A stretch of 5,130 bases of DNA from Candidatus Woesearchaeota archaeon (GCA_030751555.1 JASMFX010000005.1:1-5130); one strand, 5' to 3'; positions 1 through 5,084 are shown, counted from the first letter of the stretch. Translations and numbers: made by a program. The notes: generated by a model not told the origin, from the sequence alone.

Positions 1-96
1 TACTACTTCTTCGACTAGTTCGTCTTTTGGTTTCTTGCGGTAGTCATCTACCAATCCTACTCGATAAGCACAGCTCTTACTTTTTTGCCTTCCCAT
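1..96 (-). CDS. Hypothetical protein, N-terminal part, cut by left window edge
   Basis: On the minus strand an ATG at 96-94 opens a frame that stays open for all 32 codons to the window edge. It begins MGRQKSKSCAYR and continues with a strongly charged stretch (DDYRKKPKDELVEEVV). The next in-frame codon triplet set upstream ends in a TAG at 117-115, so 96 is the only ATG start available. The Lys/Glu/Asp-rich composition is typical of a real protein. The plus-strand translation over the same bases is rich in Leu, Ser and Phe, as expected of an antisense shadow. No SD lies at a normal distance: an AAAGGAGGT stretch at 134-126 is 29 bases from the ATG. I do not recognise the family and only the N-terminus is visible. 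The gene is divergent from the small gene at 192-515, sharing 95 bp. Confidence 0.62.
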   Translation of the reverse strand, partial: MGRQKSKSCAYRVGLVDDYRKKPKDELVEEVV

Positions 97-191
97 CGTT
101 TTGGAACATAAATCCTAGAACTGTTACCTCCTTTAACAGCTCATTACAAGAATTAAAAGTCTTAGAATCTGCACCAGAACCCGGGGCTAAG
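97..191. promoter_or_regulatory. Divergent intergenic control region
   Basis: This stretch separates the minus-strand start at 96 from the likely plus-strand start at 192. A TATA-like ATTAAAAG at 152-159 would place plus-strand transcription start near 182, giving a leader of about 10 nt. A weaker TTAAAG on the minus strand (about 136-130) could serve the leftward gene. The inverted repeat at 118-142 lies between or over these elements. The region is open in the plus frame, so it could instead be coding if the small plus gene has a longer N-terminus. The dyad and the well-supported minus-strand start argue against that. Confidence 0.42.
118..142. repeat. Inverted repeat, candidate operator
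   Basis: CTGTTA (121-126) and TAACAG (134-139) are perfect inverted copies separated by 7 bp (CCTCCTT). The symmetry extends outward to 118-119 and 141-142 with one mismatched pair (120/140), giving 9-bp arms with 8 of 9 matching. The 13-bp centre-to-centre arm spacing (122.0+/- to 135+/-) is roughly one helical turn, compatible with a dimeric regulator. Its position between two divergent genes suggests an operator. The protein that might bind is unknown. Confidence 0.45.
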
Positions 192-515
192 ATGGCAAAA
201 ATGCAATTCTTTGTTACCTTAGGACCTGAGCAGAGAACTCAAATTGGTGCTCCGCCTGAAGCAGATACCTCAAGGGGCACTCCTTTTTTCGTAAGAATTG
301 AAAATAAGATTGCAAATCTTGAATTTCACACATTATTTGGAAAAGATTCATACAACGCCTTGTGTACCCAAAAAGGAAAAAATGGCATAATTGGTATGAG
401 TGGAAAACTACGTAAAGCAATGGAGCTGGATAAATTGCTCGAAAGGGATCTATCATTTGAATTATCTACTAACGGACAAATGGGGAAAATTGAATTTTTA
501 GGATTAGATTCATAA
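192..515 (+). CDS. Small hypothetical protein (107 aa)
   Basis: Starting at ATG 192 the product is 107 residues, beginning MAKMQFFVTLGPEQ and ending GKIEFLGLDS, with TAA at 513-515. It has alternating hydrophobic segments suggesting a small alpha/beta or mostly beta fold, no membrane segment, one Cys and a charged stretch near residues 75-90 (KAMELDKLLERD). I do not recognise the family. The frame is open back to the window edge, with a possible TTG at 27. I prefer 192 because the 5' part overlaps a better minus-strand coding start at 96 and because a TATA-like box and a dyad sit at 118-159. ATG 201 is an alternative start, and a partial gene beginning upstream of the window cannot be excluded. 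No SD is visible, which suits a short-leader transcript. The gene converges on the TrmB-type regulator with 2 bp between stop codons. Confidence 0.55.
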   Translation: MAKMQFFVTLGPEQRTQIGAPPEADTSRGTPFFVRIENKIANLEFHTLFGKDSYNALCTQKGKNGIIGMSGKLRKAMELDKLLERDLSFELSTNGQMGKIEFLGLDS

Positions 516-517
516 TA

Positions 518-1261
518 TCAAGCCTTCCCAATCTCCCACATCCCATAGAAAAACCTTCTATAACTAGATGCAATAGCCTCAGATGTTATCAACACAGCTA
601 CTGGTTGGTCTTCAAAACCAACATTCAGTACATGATCTTTGAAGATAATCACCCCTACAGGCGCATAGCCCTCAACAAACCTATAGTGGGGCTTGCCAAA
701 CTTTCCATAATATCTATAACCCTCAACCTGTTTCCGAGATTCTTCATTAACAATTAGTTTTACATTATATTTCATCAAGGCCCTTTTCTTTTGAAACTCT
801 CTAAAAAACCGTTTAGCCCCTTCAGTATATTGATCCTCAAATCCAGCTGCAAAACCAATATATTCAGAACCATTGGGCAACTCTTCCAATATATAATTGA
901 ACGCATTATACAGCCCTTTCCAGCCAACAAAAACCTGAGCCTCCTGTTTTGGCTTTGTCAATGTCTGCTTAGCAATGAGTTGGGGCACTATTTTCTCTAT
1001 CTTAGCCCTTTTGACCTCAGCCAAACGTATGAGTAATTGAGGATTCGCAGCAGAAAAAAACTTGCGCTTACCCTTTAAAATAAAGCTTACCAATCCCAAC
1101 TCAATCAGCTGATTCAAAGCATTATAAACAACCGAGTTCTGTAAGCCAGTCTCTTGGATCAAGGGCCCACTCGTTGTCTCTCCTAGAGTCAATAAACCAA
1201 GATAGGCCTTACTTTGTGCCTCAGTAAGCCCTAACTCCTTCAACGCATCAAAATCTCCCAT
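518..1261 (-). CDS. TrmB-family transcriptional regulator (left copy)
   Basis: 247 aa, the usual size for one branch of archaeal TrmB-like regulators. Residues 1-70 form a winged helix: LKELGLTEAQSKAYLGLL opens the domain, LQNSVVYNALNQLIELGLV (about 40-58) covers the recognition helix, and the wing is GKRKFFSA (64-71). Residues about 75-105 form a charged helical linker (dimerisation in this family). The C-terminal half has the G-x-x-G-x-x-x-A pattern (GWKGLYNAF), and residues 220-242 carry P-x-A-x-x-I...YRRFFYGMW, the family's closing signature. Family members bind DNA as dimers and sense sugars or other small metabolites through the C-terminal domain; the ligand here is unknown. ATG at 1261 is preceded by a TATA-like box 22-31 bp away and by no SD, implying a leaderless transcript. 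It is divergent from the HAD/phosphohistidine operon and shares a control region with it. Confidence 0.9.
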   Translation of the reverse strand: MGDFDALKELGLTEAQSKAYLGLLTLGETTSGPLIQETGLQNSVVYNALNQLIELGLVSFILKGKRKFFSAANPQLLIRLAEVKRAKIEKIVPQLIAKQTLTKPKQEAQVFVGWKGLYNAFNYILEELPNGSEYIGFAAGFEDQYTEGAKRFFREFQKKRALMKYNVKLIVNEESRKQVEGYRYYGKFGKPHYRFVEGYAPVGVIIFKDHVLNVGFEDQPVAVLITSEAIASSYRRFFYGMWEIGKA

Positions 1262-1353
1262 CCTGCTTATAAACCTTCTATAGTTTTTAAATCTTTCTCC
1301 AAAAAAGGAGAATAAATATTAAAATACTCCATCTGTCATAACTATCCAGTAAT
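1262..1353. promoter_or_regulatory. Divergent promoter of TrmB regulator and HAD operon
   Basis: The 92 bp between the two start codons contain two TATA-like boxes facing outward. On the minus strand ATTTAAAAAC lies at 1292-1283, about 22-31 bp from the regulator's ATG. On the plus strand TTAAAATA lies at 1319-1326, about 28-35 bp before the HAD ATG. The dyad at 1295-1312 sits between them, upstream of both boxes. Neither start codon has an SD, so both transcripts are probably leaderless or nearly so. Transcription start sites are inferred from the usual spacing of about 27 bp from the box centre. Confidence 0.6.
1295..1312. repeat. Perfect inverted repeat, candidate operator
   Basis: TTCTCC (1295-1300) and GGAGAA (1307-1312) are exact inverted copies around an A6 spacer (1301-1306), 18 bp in all. 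It lies midway in the divergent promoter, upstream of both TATA-like boxes. From there a bound regulator could activate or repress both directions. The neighbouring TrmB-family protein is the natural candidate to bind it. The motif does not match the TATCAC-N5-GTGATA element of the Thermococcales regulator TrmBL1/Tgr. Confidence 0.55.
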
Positions 1354-1935
1354 ATGACAAACGCAATGATCTTAGACTTTTACGGAACAGCCGTAAGTAA
1401 GAATGGTTTAGATACGCTAATCGATTCTTACACAGCCAGAACCGCAGAAGGAAAAATTGATTACGATAGAGGCGGCTCTACAATCCTAGGCCAAATCAAT
1501 CGTGCTAATCAGGAGTTAATAGCAGAAACAAAATCCATCTTCTTTCCAGGAGTCAAAGCACTCTACGATAGAGCAACTGATTCAGATCTAGAGGTCAGAG
1601 TCTATTCAAATGGACATGGAGCTTTTATCGAAAAAGCCTTTGAACTCCAAGGTATGAATGTGAGATTCCTAGATCCAAGTATCGTAGGAGACAAAAAACA
1701 AGCAGAATCATACAGAACCATAAGAACCAAGGAAGGGTATGACATCATAATCTTCGCAACAGATTCTCAAGAAGAAGTAGATGCAGCTATAGGTGGTGAA
1801 ATAGACAAAGCATTACTCATAGATGCAGATAACCCAGATTACTCCTCAGTAGAAGAAGCTATCGACGAAACAGATCAAGAAAATGAATCCGATGGACTTG
1901 AATCAGAGGGTGATGCAGATGCTACAGAAGCTTAA
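1354..1935 (+). CDS. HAD-superfamily hydrolase, enolase-phosphatase E1 (MtnC)-like
   Basis: 193 aa. HAD motif I is LDFYGT with nucleophile Asp8, motif II is VYSNG with Ser85, motif III is VGDKKQAESYRTI with Lys114/115, and motif IV is IIFATDSQEEVDAA with Asp137 and Asp143. The pairing of VG-K-x2-A-x-SYR-x-I with TD-x3-E-x-DAA closely follows enolase-phosphatase E1 of the methionine salvage pathway. Two things differ. The residue two after the nucleophile is Tyr10, where E1 has Glu and most HAD phosphatases Asp; Tyr there is typical of 2-haloacid dehalogenases. The cap insertion between motifs I and II is also much shorter than in E1 (about 50 residues before FFPGV). No other salvage gene is nearby, so the substrate is open. 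The last 22 residues form an acidic tail overlapping the next gene. ATG 1354 has a TATA-like box 28-35 bp upstream and no SD. It is first in a two-gene operon. Confidence 0.8.
   Translation: MTNAMILDFYGTAVSKNGLDTLIDSYTARTAEGKIDYDRGGSTILGQINRANQELIAETKSIFFPGVKALYDRATDSDLEVRVYSNGHGAFIEKAFELQGMNVRFLDPSIVGDKKQAESYRTIRTKEGYDIIIFATDSQEEVDAAIGGEIDKALLIDADNPDYSSVEEAIDETDQENESDGLESEGDADATEA
1909..1914 (+). promoter_or_regulatory. Ribosome binding site inside the HAD gene tail
   Basis: GGTGAT is a six-base match to the complement of the archaeal 16S rRNA 3' end, set 4 nt before ATG 1919. It lies within the codons for the HAD protein's acidic tail. The downstream gene would therefore be translated by re-initiation or local ribosome capture at the end of the first gene. 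Confidence 0.5.
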
Positions 1936-3157
1936 GAGTATCTCGTGGGACAAACGTGTGACAAGAGCTGGTTTTCTACAGCCAAAAGCAATCCTCTGTG
2001 AAGGAGTTATCCTCCCTATAAACCTAACCAAAAATGTGCAAATCAAAAGTAACCATTCAGCATGGATCCACAATCTAAATATTTACGAGGATAATAATTA
2101 CGAAACTGAATTCAAAGCAGCTTTTGCTGAAGATAAACTCTGGACCTTGCAACTAATCAGCGTATTCGATAATCTTACGAATCAAAAGAACAACTTGATC
2201 CAAAATCTGTCAAATCACACCCTGCAAAACTTTTTAGCATATGCAGAGCTCTTAAAACAAATCCAAAAGTTCTATGTCATAGCAGTTCCTCTAACAAATT
2301 TCTGTGAAAAGGAATTGAAAAAGGCAAACCTCCAACCTCAGGACTTTGCAATCCCAATAAAACCACTAGACATACATGCATTCCACCAGTCCAAGAAACC
2401 CCTTAAAGAATTCGCATGGATTAAGACATTCTATAACATAGTAGAACCATTAAAAAAGGAAGACCTCATTAAAGCAGAGGCCACCCATATCACAACCCCT
2501 CAAATTCCAAAAACACATAATCATCTTATCCATGGCCTCCAAGTAGCTATCTTCGTGAGAAATAGGATAAAGGAACTCTCACAACAGCTCTGGTTTGCAG
2601 TAGATCCACTAGCCGAAACACTTGCCTCCCAACTCAATATCTCGAAGCATGACTTTTTCCATCTAACAGTCCAAGAAGTAGTTGCCTCTCTAGAAATAAA
2701 CCAGACCACAATCTCCCATGACGAGCTAGAAAAAAGAAAAAATTGCTTTGTCGTAGGAAAAATAGATGGCAATGATCTCCTCATGAGCGGAGCAAAGGCA
2801 CAAACCATTGTAGATGCATTTTCAGAAAAAAAGACTTCCAAGGAGGTGAAAGGCACTACCGCCTCAAATGGAAAGGCAAAGGGCAAGGTAAAGGTACTGT
2901 TAAGCCTAGATGATAAAAAAGCATTCAACAGAGGAGACATCCTAGTCACAACCATGACAACGCCAGATTTCCTTCCATTAATGGCTAAAGCATCTGCTAT
3001 CATAACAGACGAAGGAGGCCTCTCCTGCCATGCAGCAATAGTCAGTAGAGAACTGAATATCCCTTGCATAATCGGAACAGGGAACGCAACCAAAGTCCTT
3101 AAAGATAATCAACACATAGAAATAGATGCAGACAAAGGTATTGTCACACCGCTATAA
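1919..3157 (+). CDS. PEP-utilising-enzyme-type phosphohistidine (swivelling) domain protein without ATP-grasp
   Basis: 412 aa from ATG 1919. The last 100 residues (from GTTASNGKAKGKV, about 312) form the phosphohistidine swivelling domain of PEP synthase, PPDK and rifampin phosphotransferase. They include GDILVTTMTTPDFLPLM, the active-site motif TDEGGLSCHAA with His371, and IPCIIGTGNAT. Residues about 210-280, with RNRIKEL...FFHLTVQEV...ELEKRK, resemble the helical segment that precedes this domain in such enzymes. The N-terminal ATP-grasp domain and the C-terminal PEP/pyruvate barrel are absent. Phosphate must therefore come from, and go to, something in trans or unrecognised. GGTGAT (1909-1914) lies 4 nt before ATG 1919 and matches the 16S 3' tail, which decides this start. 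In-frame ATGs at 1883, 1892 and 1913 would give up to 424 aa. The overlap with the HAD gene is 17 bp, indicating coupled translation. Confidence 0.85.
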   Translation: MLQKLKSISWDKRVTRAGFLQPKAILCEGVILPINLTKNVQIKSNHSAWIHNLNIYEDNNYETEFKAAFAEDKLWTLQLISVFDNLTNQKNNLIQNLSNHTLQNFLAYAELLKQIQKFYVIAVPLTNFCEKELKKANLQPQDFAIPIKPLDIHAFHQSKKPLKEFAWIKTFYNIVEPLKKEDLIKAEATHITTPQIPKTHNHLIHGLQVAIFVRNRIKELSQQLWFAVDPLAETLASQLNISKHDFFHLTVQEVVASLEINQTTISHDELEKRKNCFVVGKIDGNDLLMSGAKAQTIVDAFSEKKTSKEVKGTTASNGKAKGKVKVLLSLDDKKAFNRGDILVTTMTTPDFLPLMAKASAIITDEGGLSCHAAIVSRELNIPCIIGTGNATKVLKDNQHIEIDADKGIVTPL

Positions 3158-3163
3158 TCATAA

Positions 3164-3892
3164 TTATTTACTTTTTTTCTTCACAGGCATGGCATGCTTC
3201 CACATAAATTCAAAATAAGCCTTATACGCTCTAGCAGCAGCCTCATTCTCAATAATAATCGCCTCTGGTTCATCTGTCCAGACAATAATGGCTATTTTAT
3301 CCTTGTAAATATTTGTAGCAACAGGACTAACAACGTCCTTGTCAACCAAACGATAGATAGAGCCTTTTGAATAACTCACATCCCTCCCAACACGGGAGAG
3401 CAACCTAGTGGTAATACCTAATCTATTCTGATCTCGTACAAACTTTTCACAAAAAATCGGCATATTCTTCCGTAACTGACCGTCATCTCCAAAAACATCA
3501 TTGTCAACCCCTGTCCGAATGATATCCATAAAGACTGCTTCCACCCCTCTCTTTCCCTTAAAAAGTCGAACCTGCCCCTCTTTTTTCCCTAACTTATGCC
3601 TCTTTCCAAGATCAGGGACAATTTGCTTAATACTCTCACGCTGCTCATCAACATATTCCAATAATCTATGGGGGCTCGTAGCCTGAAAGTGCTTCACAAT
3701 CCCCTCTAAATGATAGCTAACTAATCCCTTATGCACAAGAGAATTAATCGCCATATAGCAGCTAGATCGCTGTATTTCTGTTATTTTTGCCACTTTTCCT
3801 GCTTTAGAAAGCCCATAATCTACTAAGCACAGATACACCTTAATCTCATTCTCAGTGAGTCCAATCCTTCCTAAAGTGGCTTTAATATCCAT
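3164..3892 (-). CDS. TrmB-family transcriptional regulator (right copy)
   Basis: 242 aa. The winged helix occupies residues 1-72: LGRIGLTENEIKVYLCLVDYG, then a recognition helix in IQRSSCYMAINSLVHKGLV (40-58) and a wing ending HFQATSP. A charged linker follows (75-102). The C-terminal sensor-like half starts with VRLFKGKRGVEAVFMDII. It ends with EPEAIIIENEAAARAYKAYFEFMW (about 208-231), broken here only by its parallel to the left regulator, then a basic KKKSK tail. It shares with the left regulator LGLTE/IGLTE, the S-x-x-Y-x-A-x-N-x-L recognition helix, GLVS and the closing Y-x-x-x-F-x-x-MW, so the two are homologues though clearly diverged. The ligand is unknown. ATG 3892 lacks an SD. A TATA-like AT-rich block lies 23-38 bp upstream, with a dyad touching the start codon, suggesting autoregulation. 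It converges on the phosphohistidine gene with 6 bp between stop codons. Confidence 0.9.
   Translation of the reverse strand: MDIKATLGRIGLTENEIKVYLCLVDYGLSKAGKVAKITEIQRSSCYMAINSLVHKGLVSYHLEGIVKHFQATSPHRLLEYVDEQRESIKQIVPDLGKRHKLGKKEGQVRLFKGKRGVEAVFMDIIRTGVDNDVFGDDGQLRKNMPIFCEKFVRDQNRLGITTRLLSRVGRDVSYSKGSIYRLVDKDVVSPVATNIYKDKIAIIVWTDEPEAIIIENEAAARAYKAYFEFMWKHAMPVKKKSK
3167..3180 (+). terminator. T-rich terminator of the HAD/phosphohistidine operon
   Basis: About 10 bp after the operon's TAA the plus strand reads TTTACTTTTTTTCT, with seven consecutive T residues at 3172-3178. Archaeal RNA polymerase terminates on such U-tracts without needing a hairpin. The tract also encodes the Lys-rich C-terminus of the convergent regulator, so it is under dual constraint and could be coincidental. 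Confidence 0.4.
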
Positions 3893-3914
3893 TGTTGACC
3901 ATTATTGGACAACA
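3893..3914. repeat. 22-bp inverted repeat abutting regulator start codon, candidate operator
   Basis: TGTTGACCA (3893-3901) and TGGACAACA (3906-3914) are inverted copies matching at 8 of 9 positions around a TTAT centre. The repeat begins at the base next to the regulator's ATG and overlaps the inferred leftward transcription start, downstream of its TATA block. A protein bound here would block transcription of the regulator gene, the classic position of an archaeal autorepression site. Confidence 0.62.
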
Positions 3915-3955
3915 TATATTTATATATTTATTATCATCACATAGTAGCTACAATA

Positions 3956-3979
3956 GTCCTGAGGAAGAATCCTCAAGAC
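3956..3979 (+). promoter_or_regulatory. Hairpin in presumed 5' leader (or second operator)
   Basis: TGAGGA (3960-3965) and TCCTCA (3970-3975) pair perfectly around an AGAA loop. GTC (3956-3958) and GAC (3977-3979) extend the stem past one C-A mismatch to 9 of 10 pairs. It ends 14 bp before the SD of the unknown operon. It could be an RNA stem in the leader or a DNA operator; the sequence alone does not decide. Confidence 0.45.
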
Positions 3980-3993
3980 CAAACCAAAAAACA

Positions 3994-4000
3994 AAGGAGA
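3994..4000 (+). promoter_or_regulatory. Ribosome binding site deciding the ATG 4010 start
   Basis: AAGGAGA ends 9 nt before ATG 4010. It favours that ATG over the in-frame TTG at 3905, which would put the N-terminus across the AT-rich promoter and the dyad. Confidence 0.65.
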
Positions 4001-4009
4001 CTGAAAAAA

Positions 4010-4627
4010 ATGAAACTAACAGCACCAATAAAAAAAGTCGCAATGTTCCCAGTAAAGCTAGTGGATAAGTATGCAGGCTATGCATCCGCAGCAGCAGGAG
4101 CTGTAGGCTTAACACAGGTGCCTGGTGTAATGAACCAATACGCTGGAGACGTATACCAGCGAGCACAAGAACTTGGAATAAAGGTAGAAGAATATAAAAC
4201 AACCGCTAGAATCACCAACCAAACTCTAGATTCTCTGACTACAAATCTTACTAATAGTGCTGACGAAGCTACAAGGCTCATGGGTGAAGGAGCTAAGGCT
4301 ACTATCTCAAGGCACGAAATGCTGAACAACACCTACGATGCAATAGTCAACGCAAATATCTGGTACAAACCAGTAGCATTCTTACAAAACCTAGAGACTG
4401 ACATCCTTGAAGGAACCATAAAGCACCTGGAAATGGTCTTACCAACTTCAACAGAAGAAGGGGTCTACTGTGCAGTAGGCTTAGGAGCAGGAGCAATGCT
4501 CTACCATGGAGCAACAAGATACCTGCCAAAAGCAATCGGAAAAGGCGCTAAAGGAATCAAGAACTTAGTAGTCCGTGGTGGCAAGAAAATAAAGGAAAAA
4601 TGGGCAAAAAGAAAGGCCACAACATAA
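4010..4627 (+). CDS. Hypothetical basic protein with one likely membrane segment (205 aa)
   Basis: I do not recognise this family. From ATG 4010 the protein has an amphipathic N-terminus (MKLTAPIKKVAMFPVKLV), an Ala/Gly-rich hydrophobic stretch at 22-34, and a long region (about 45-145) rich in Thr, Asn, Glu and Lys that is likely helical, possibly coiled coil (RITNQTLDSLTTNLTNSADEA). A hydrophobic segment follows at 151-165 (GVYCAVGLGAGAMLY), the best candidate for a membrane helix. The final 30 residues are strongly cationic, with about a dozen Lys/Arg. There is no classical signal peptide. The layout would suit a membrane-anchored protein with its basic tail in the cytoplasm, or a membrane-interacting or nucleic-acid-binding protein. 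It is the first gene of an operon and lies 19 bp before the next gene. It is divergent from the right TrmB-family regulator, which is the likely controller. Confidence 0.75.
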   Translation: MKLTAPIKKVAMFPVKLVDKYAGYASAAAGAVGLTQVPGVMNQYAGDVYQRAQELGIKVEEYKTTARITNQTLDSLTTNLTNSADEATRLMGEGAKATISRHEMLNNTYDAIVNANIWYKPVAFLQNLETDILEGTIKHLEMVLPTSTEEGVYCAVGLGAGAMLYHGATRYLPKAIGKGAKGIKNLVVRGGKKIKEKWAKRKATT

Positions 4628-4646
4628 AAGCACAGAGGAGAAAAAA

Positions 4647-5084
4647 ATGAACAACCAAGATGAAGTACCGATGGATGAAAACCTGCCTCAGATACCTCCG
4701 GTAACAGAAGAAATCCTAGATAGGCTCGGTCTGCACGAAACTGAAGATTTCAACTTCGAAAGTGTTTCACCAAACCGGATAGGAAATGCTTCAATGGCCA
4801 CTCAACACTATATCGCTACACAACTCCACATAGAGTATCCCTTGCTAGGAATAGACCATCAAACAGTCTACCTAACACATATTCCAAGTGGAGTGACAAC
4901 TAACCTTGGGTATAGCAATAAATCAGAGCATGATGTAGGAGAAGTCATCCTAGCAGAGCTAAGGGAAAACAGAGGTCTTGCTGAGGTAGACATAATCGCA
5001 TCAAACACAGCCGGAGTGAAGAAGAAAATTACCTTCTTAACAAGCCCAGAAGAATTAATGAATAATGAAAGGAGGCTGATCTAA
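4647..5084 (+). CDS. Hypothetical small soluble protein (145 aa)
   Basis: Unrecognised. GAGGAG at 4635-4640 lies 6 nt before ATG 4647, a clear SD that decides the start; Met9 is a weaker alternative. The first 20 residues are acidic and Pro-rich (DEVPMDENLPQIPPV) and probably disordered. Residues about 45-130 alternate beta-like strands (HYIATQLHIEYPLLGI, QTVYLTHI, VDIIASN, KKITFLTS) with one clear helix, HDVGEVILAELREN, suggesting a compact alpha/beta domain. There are no cysteines, membrane segments or obvious catalytic motifs. Its acidic N-terminus contrasts with the very basic tail of the preceding gene product, so a direct interaction is possible, but that is only inference. It is second in the operon, 19 bp after the first gene, and ends 1 bp before the next start. 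Confidence 0.75.
   Translation: MNNQDEVPMDENLPQIPPVTEEILDRLGLHETEDFNFESVSPNRIGNASMATQHYIATQLHIEYPLLGIDHQTVYLTHIPSGVTTNLGYSNKSEHDVGEVILAELRENRGLAEVDIIASNTAGVKKKITFLTSPEELMNNERRLI

Larger units (their letters stand above)
3893..4009. promoter_or_regulatory. Divergent control region of right TrmB regulator and unknown operon
   Basis: The 117 bp between start codons hold an AT-only block, 3915-3934, that can supply TATA boxes in both directions. With a spacing of about 27 bp, minus-strand transcription would start near 3897, inside the dyad at 3893-3914. Plus-strand transcription would start near 3952, leaving a leader of about 58 nt before ATG 4010. That leader contains a hairpin (3956-3979) and an SD (AAGGAGA, 3994-4000). 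An 8-bp palindrome GTAGCTAC lies at 3944-3951, at the predicted plus start site. Confidence 0.55.

Noticed and set aside
27..191. N-terminal extension of the small plus-strand gene from TTG 27 (or the window edge)
   Set aside because: Its Leu/Ser/Phe-rich translation looks like an antisense shadow of the minus-strand frame at 1-96, and the rest crosses a dyad and a TATA-like box. Kept only as an alternative in the annotation.
480..517. Terminator between the small plus gene and the left TrmB-type gene
   Set aside because: Only short T runs (4-5) inside coding sequence are present on either strand, too weak to call.
791..1036. 81-codon open frame on the plus strand
   Set aside because: It is antisense to the well-supported left TrmB-family gene and has no SD, promoter or domain of its own.
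1262..1353. Thermococcales TrmBL1/Tgr-type operator (TATCAC-N5-GTGATA)
   Set aside because: No copy or near-copy was found in this or the other intergenic regions, so regulation by that known motif is not supported.
1883..1918. Longer starts (ATG 1883, 1892, 1913) for the phosphohistidine protein
   Set aside because: None has as good an SD as ATG 1919, which has GGTGAT 4 nt upstream. They cannot be fully excluded.
2521..3093. 190-codon open frame on the minus strand
   Set aside because: It lies wholly inside the phosphohistidine protein gene, including its conserved His motif. The translation is Ser/Phe/Trp-rich low-complexity sequence with no recognisable domain, as expected of a shadow frame.
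3944..3951. GTAGCTAC palindrome as an operator or restriction-related site
   Set aside because: An isolated 8-bp palindrome is short enough to arise by chance. It is noted within the control region only.
3905..4009. TTG start at 3905 extending the 205-aa protein by 35 residues
   Set aside because: The extension would be encoded by the dyad, the AT-only TATA block and the leader hairpin. A proper SD precedes ATG 4010.
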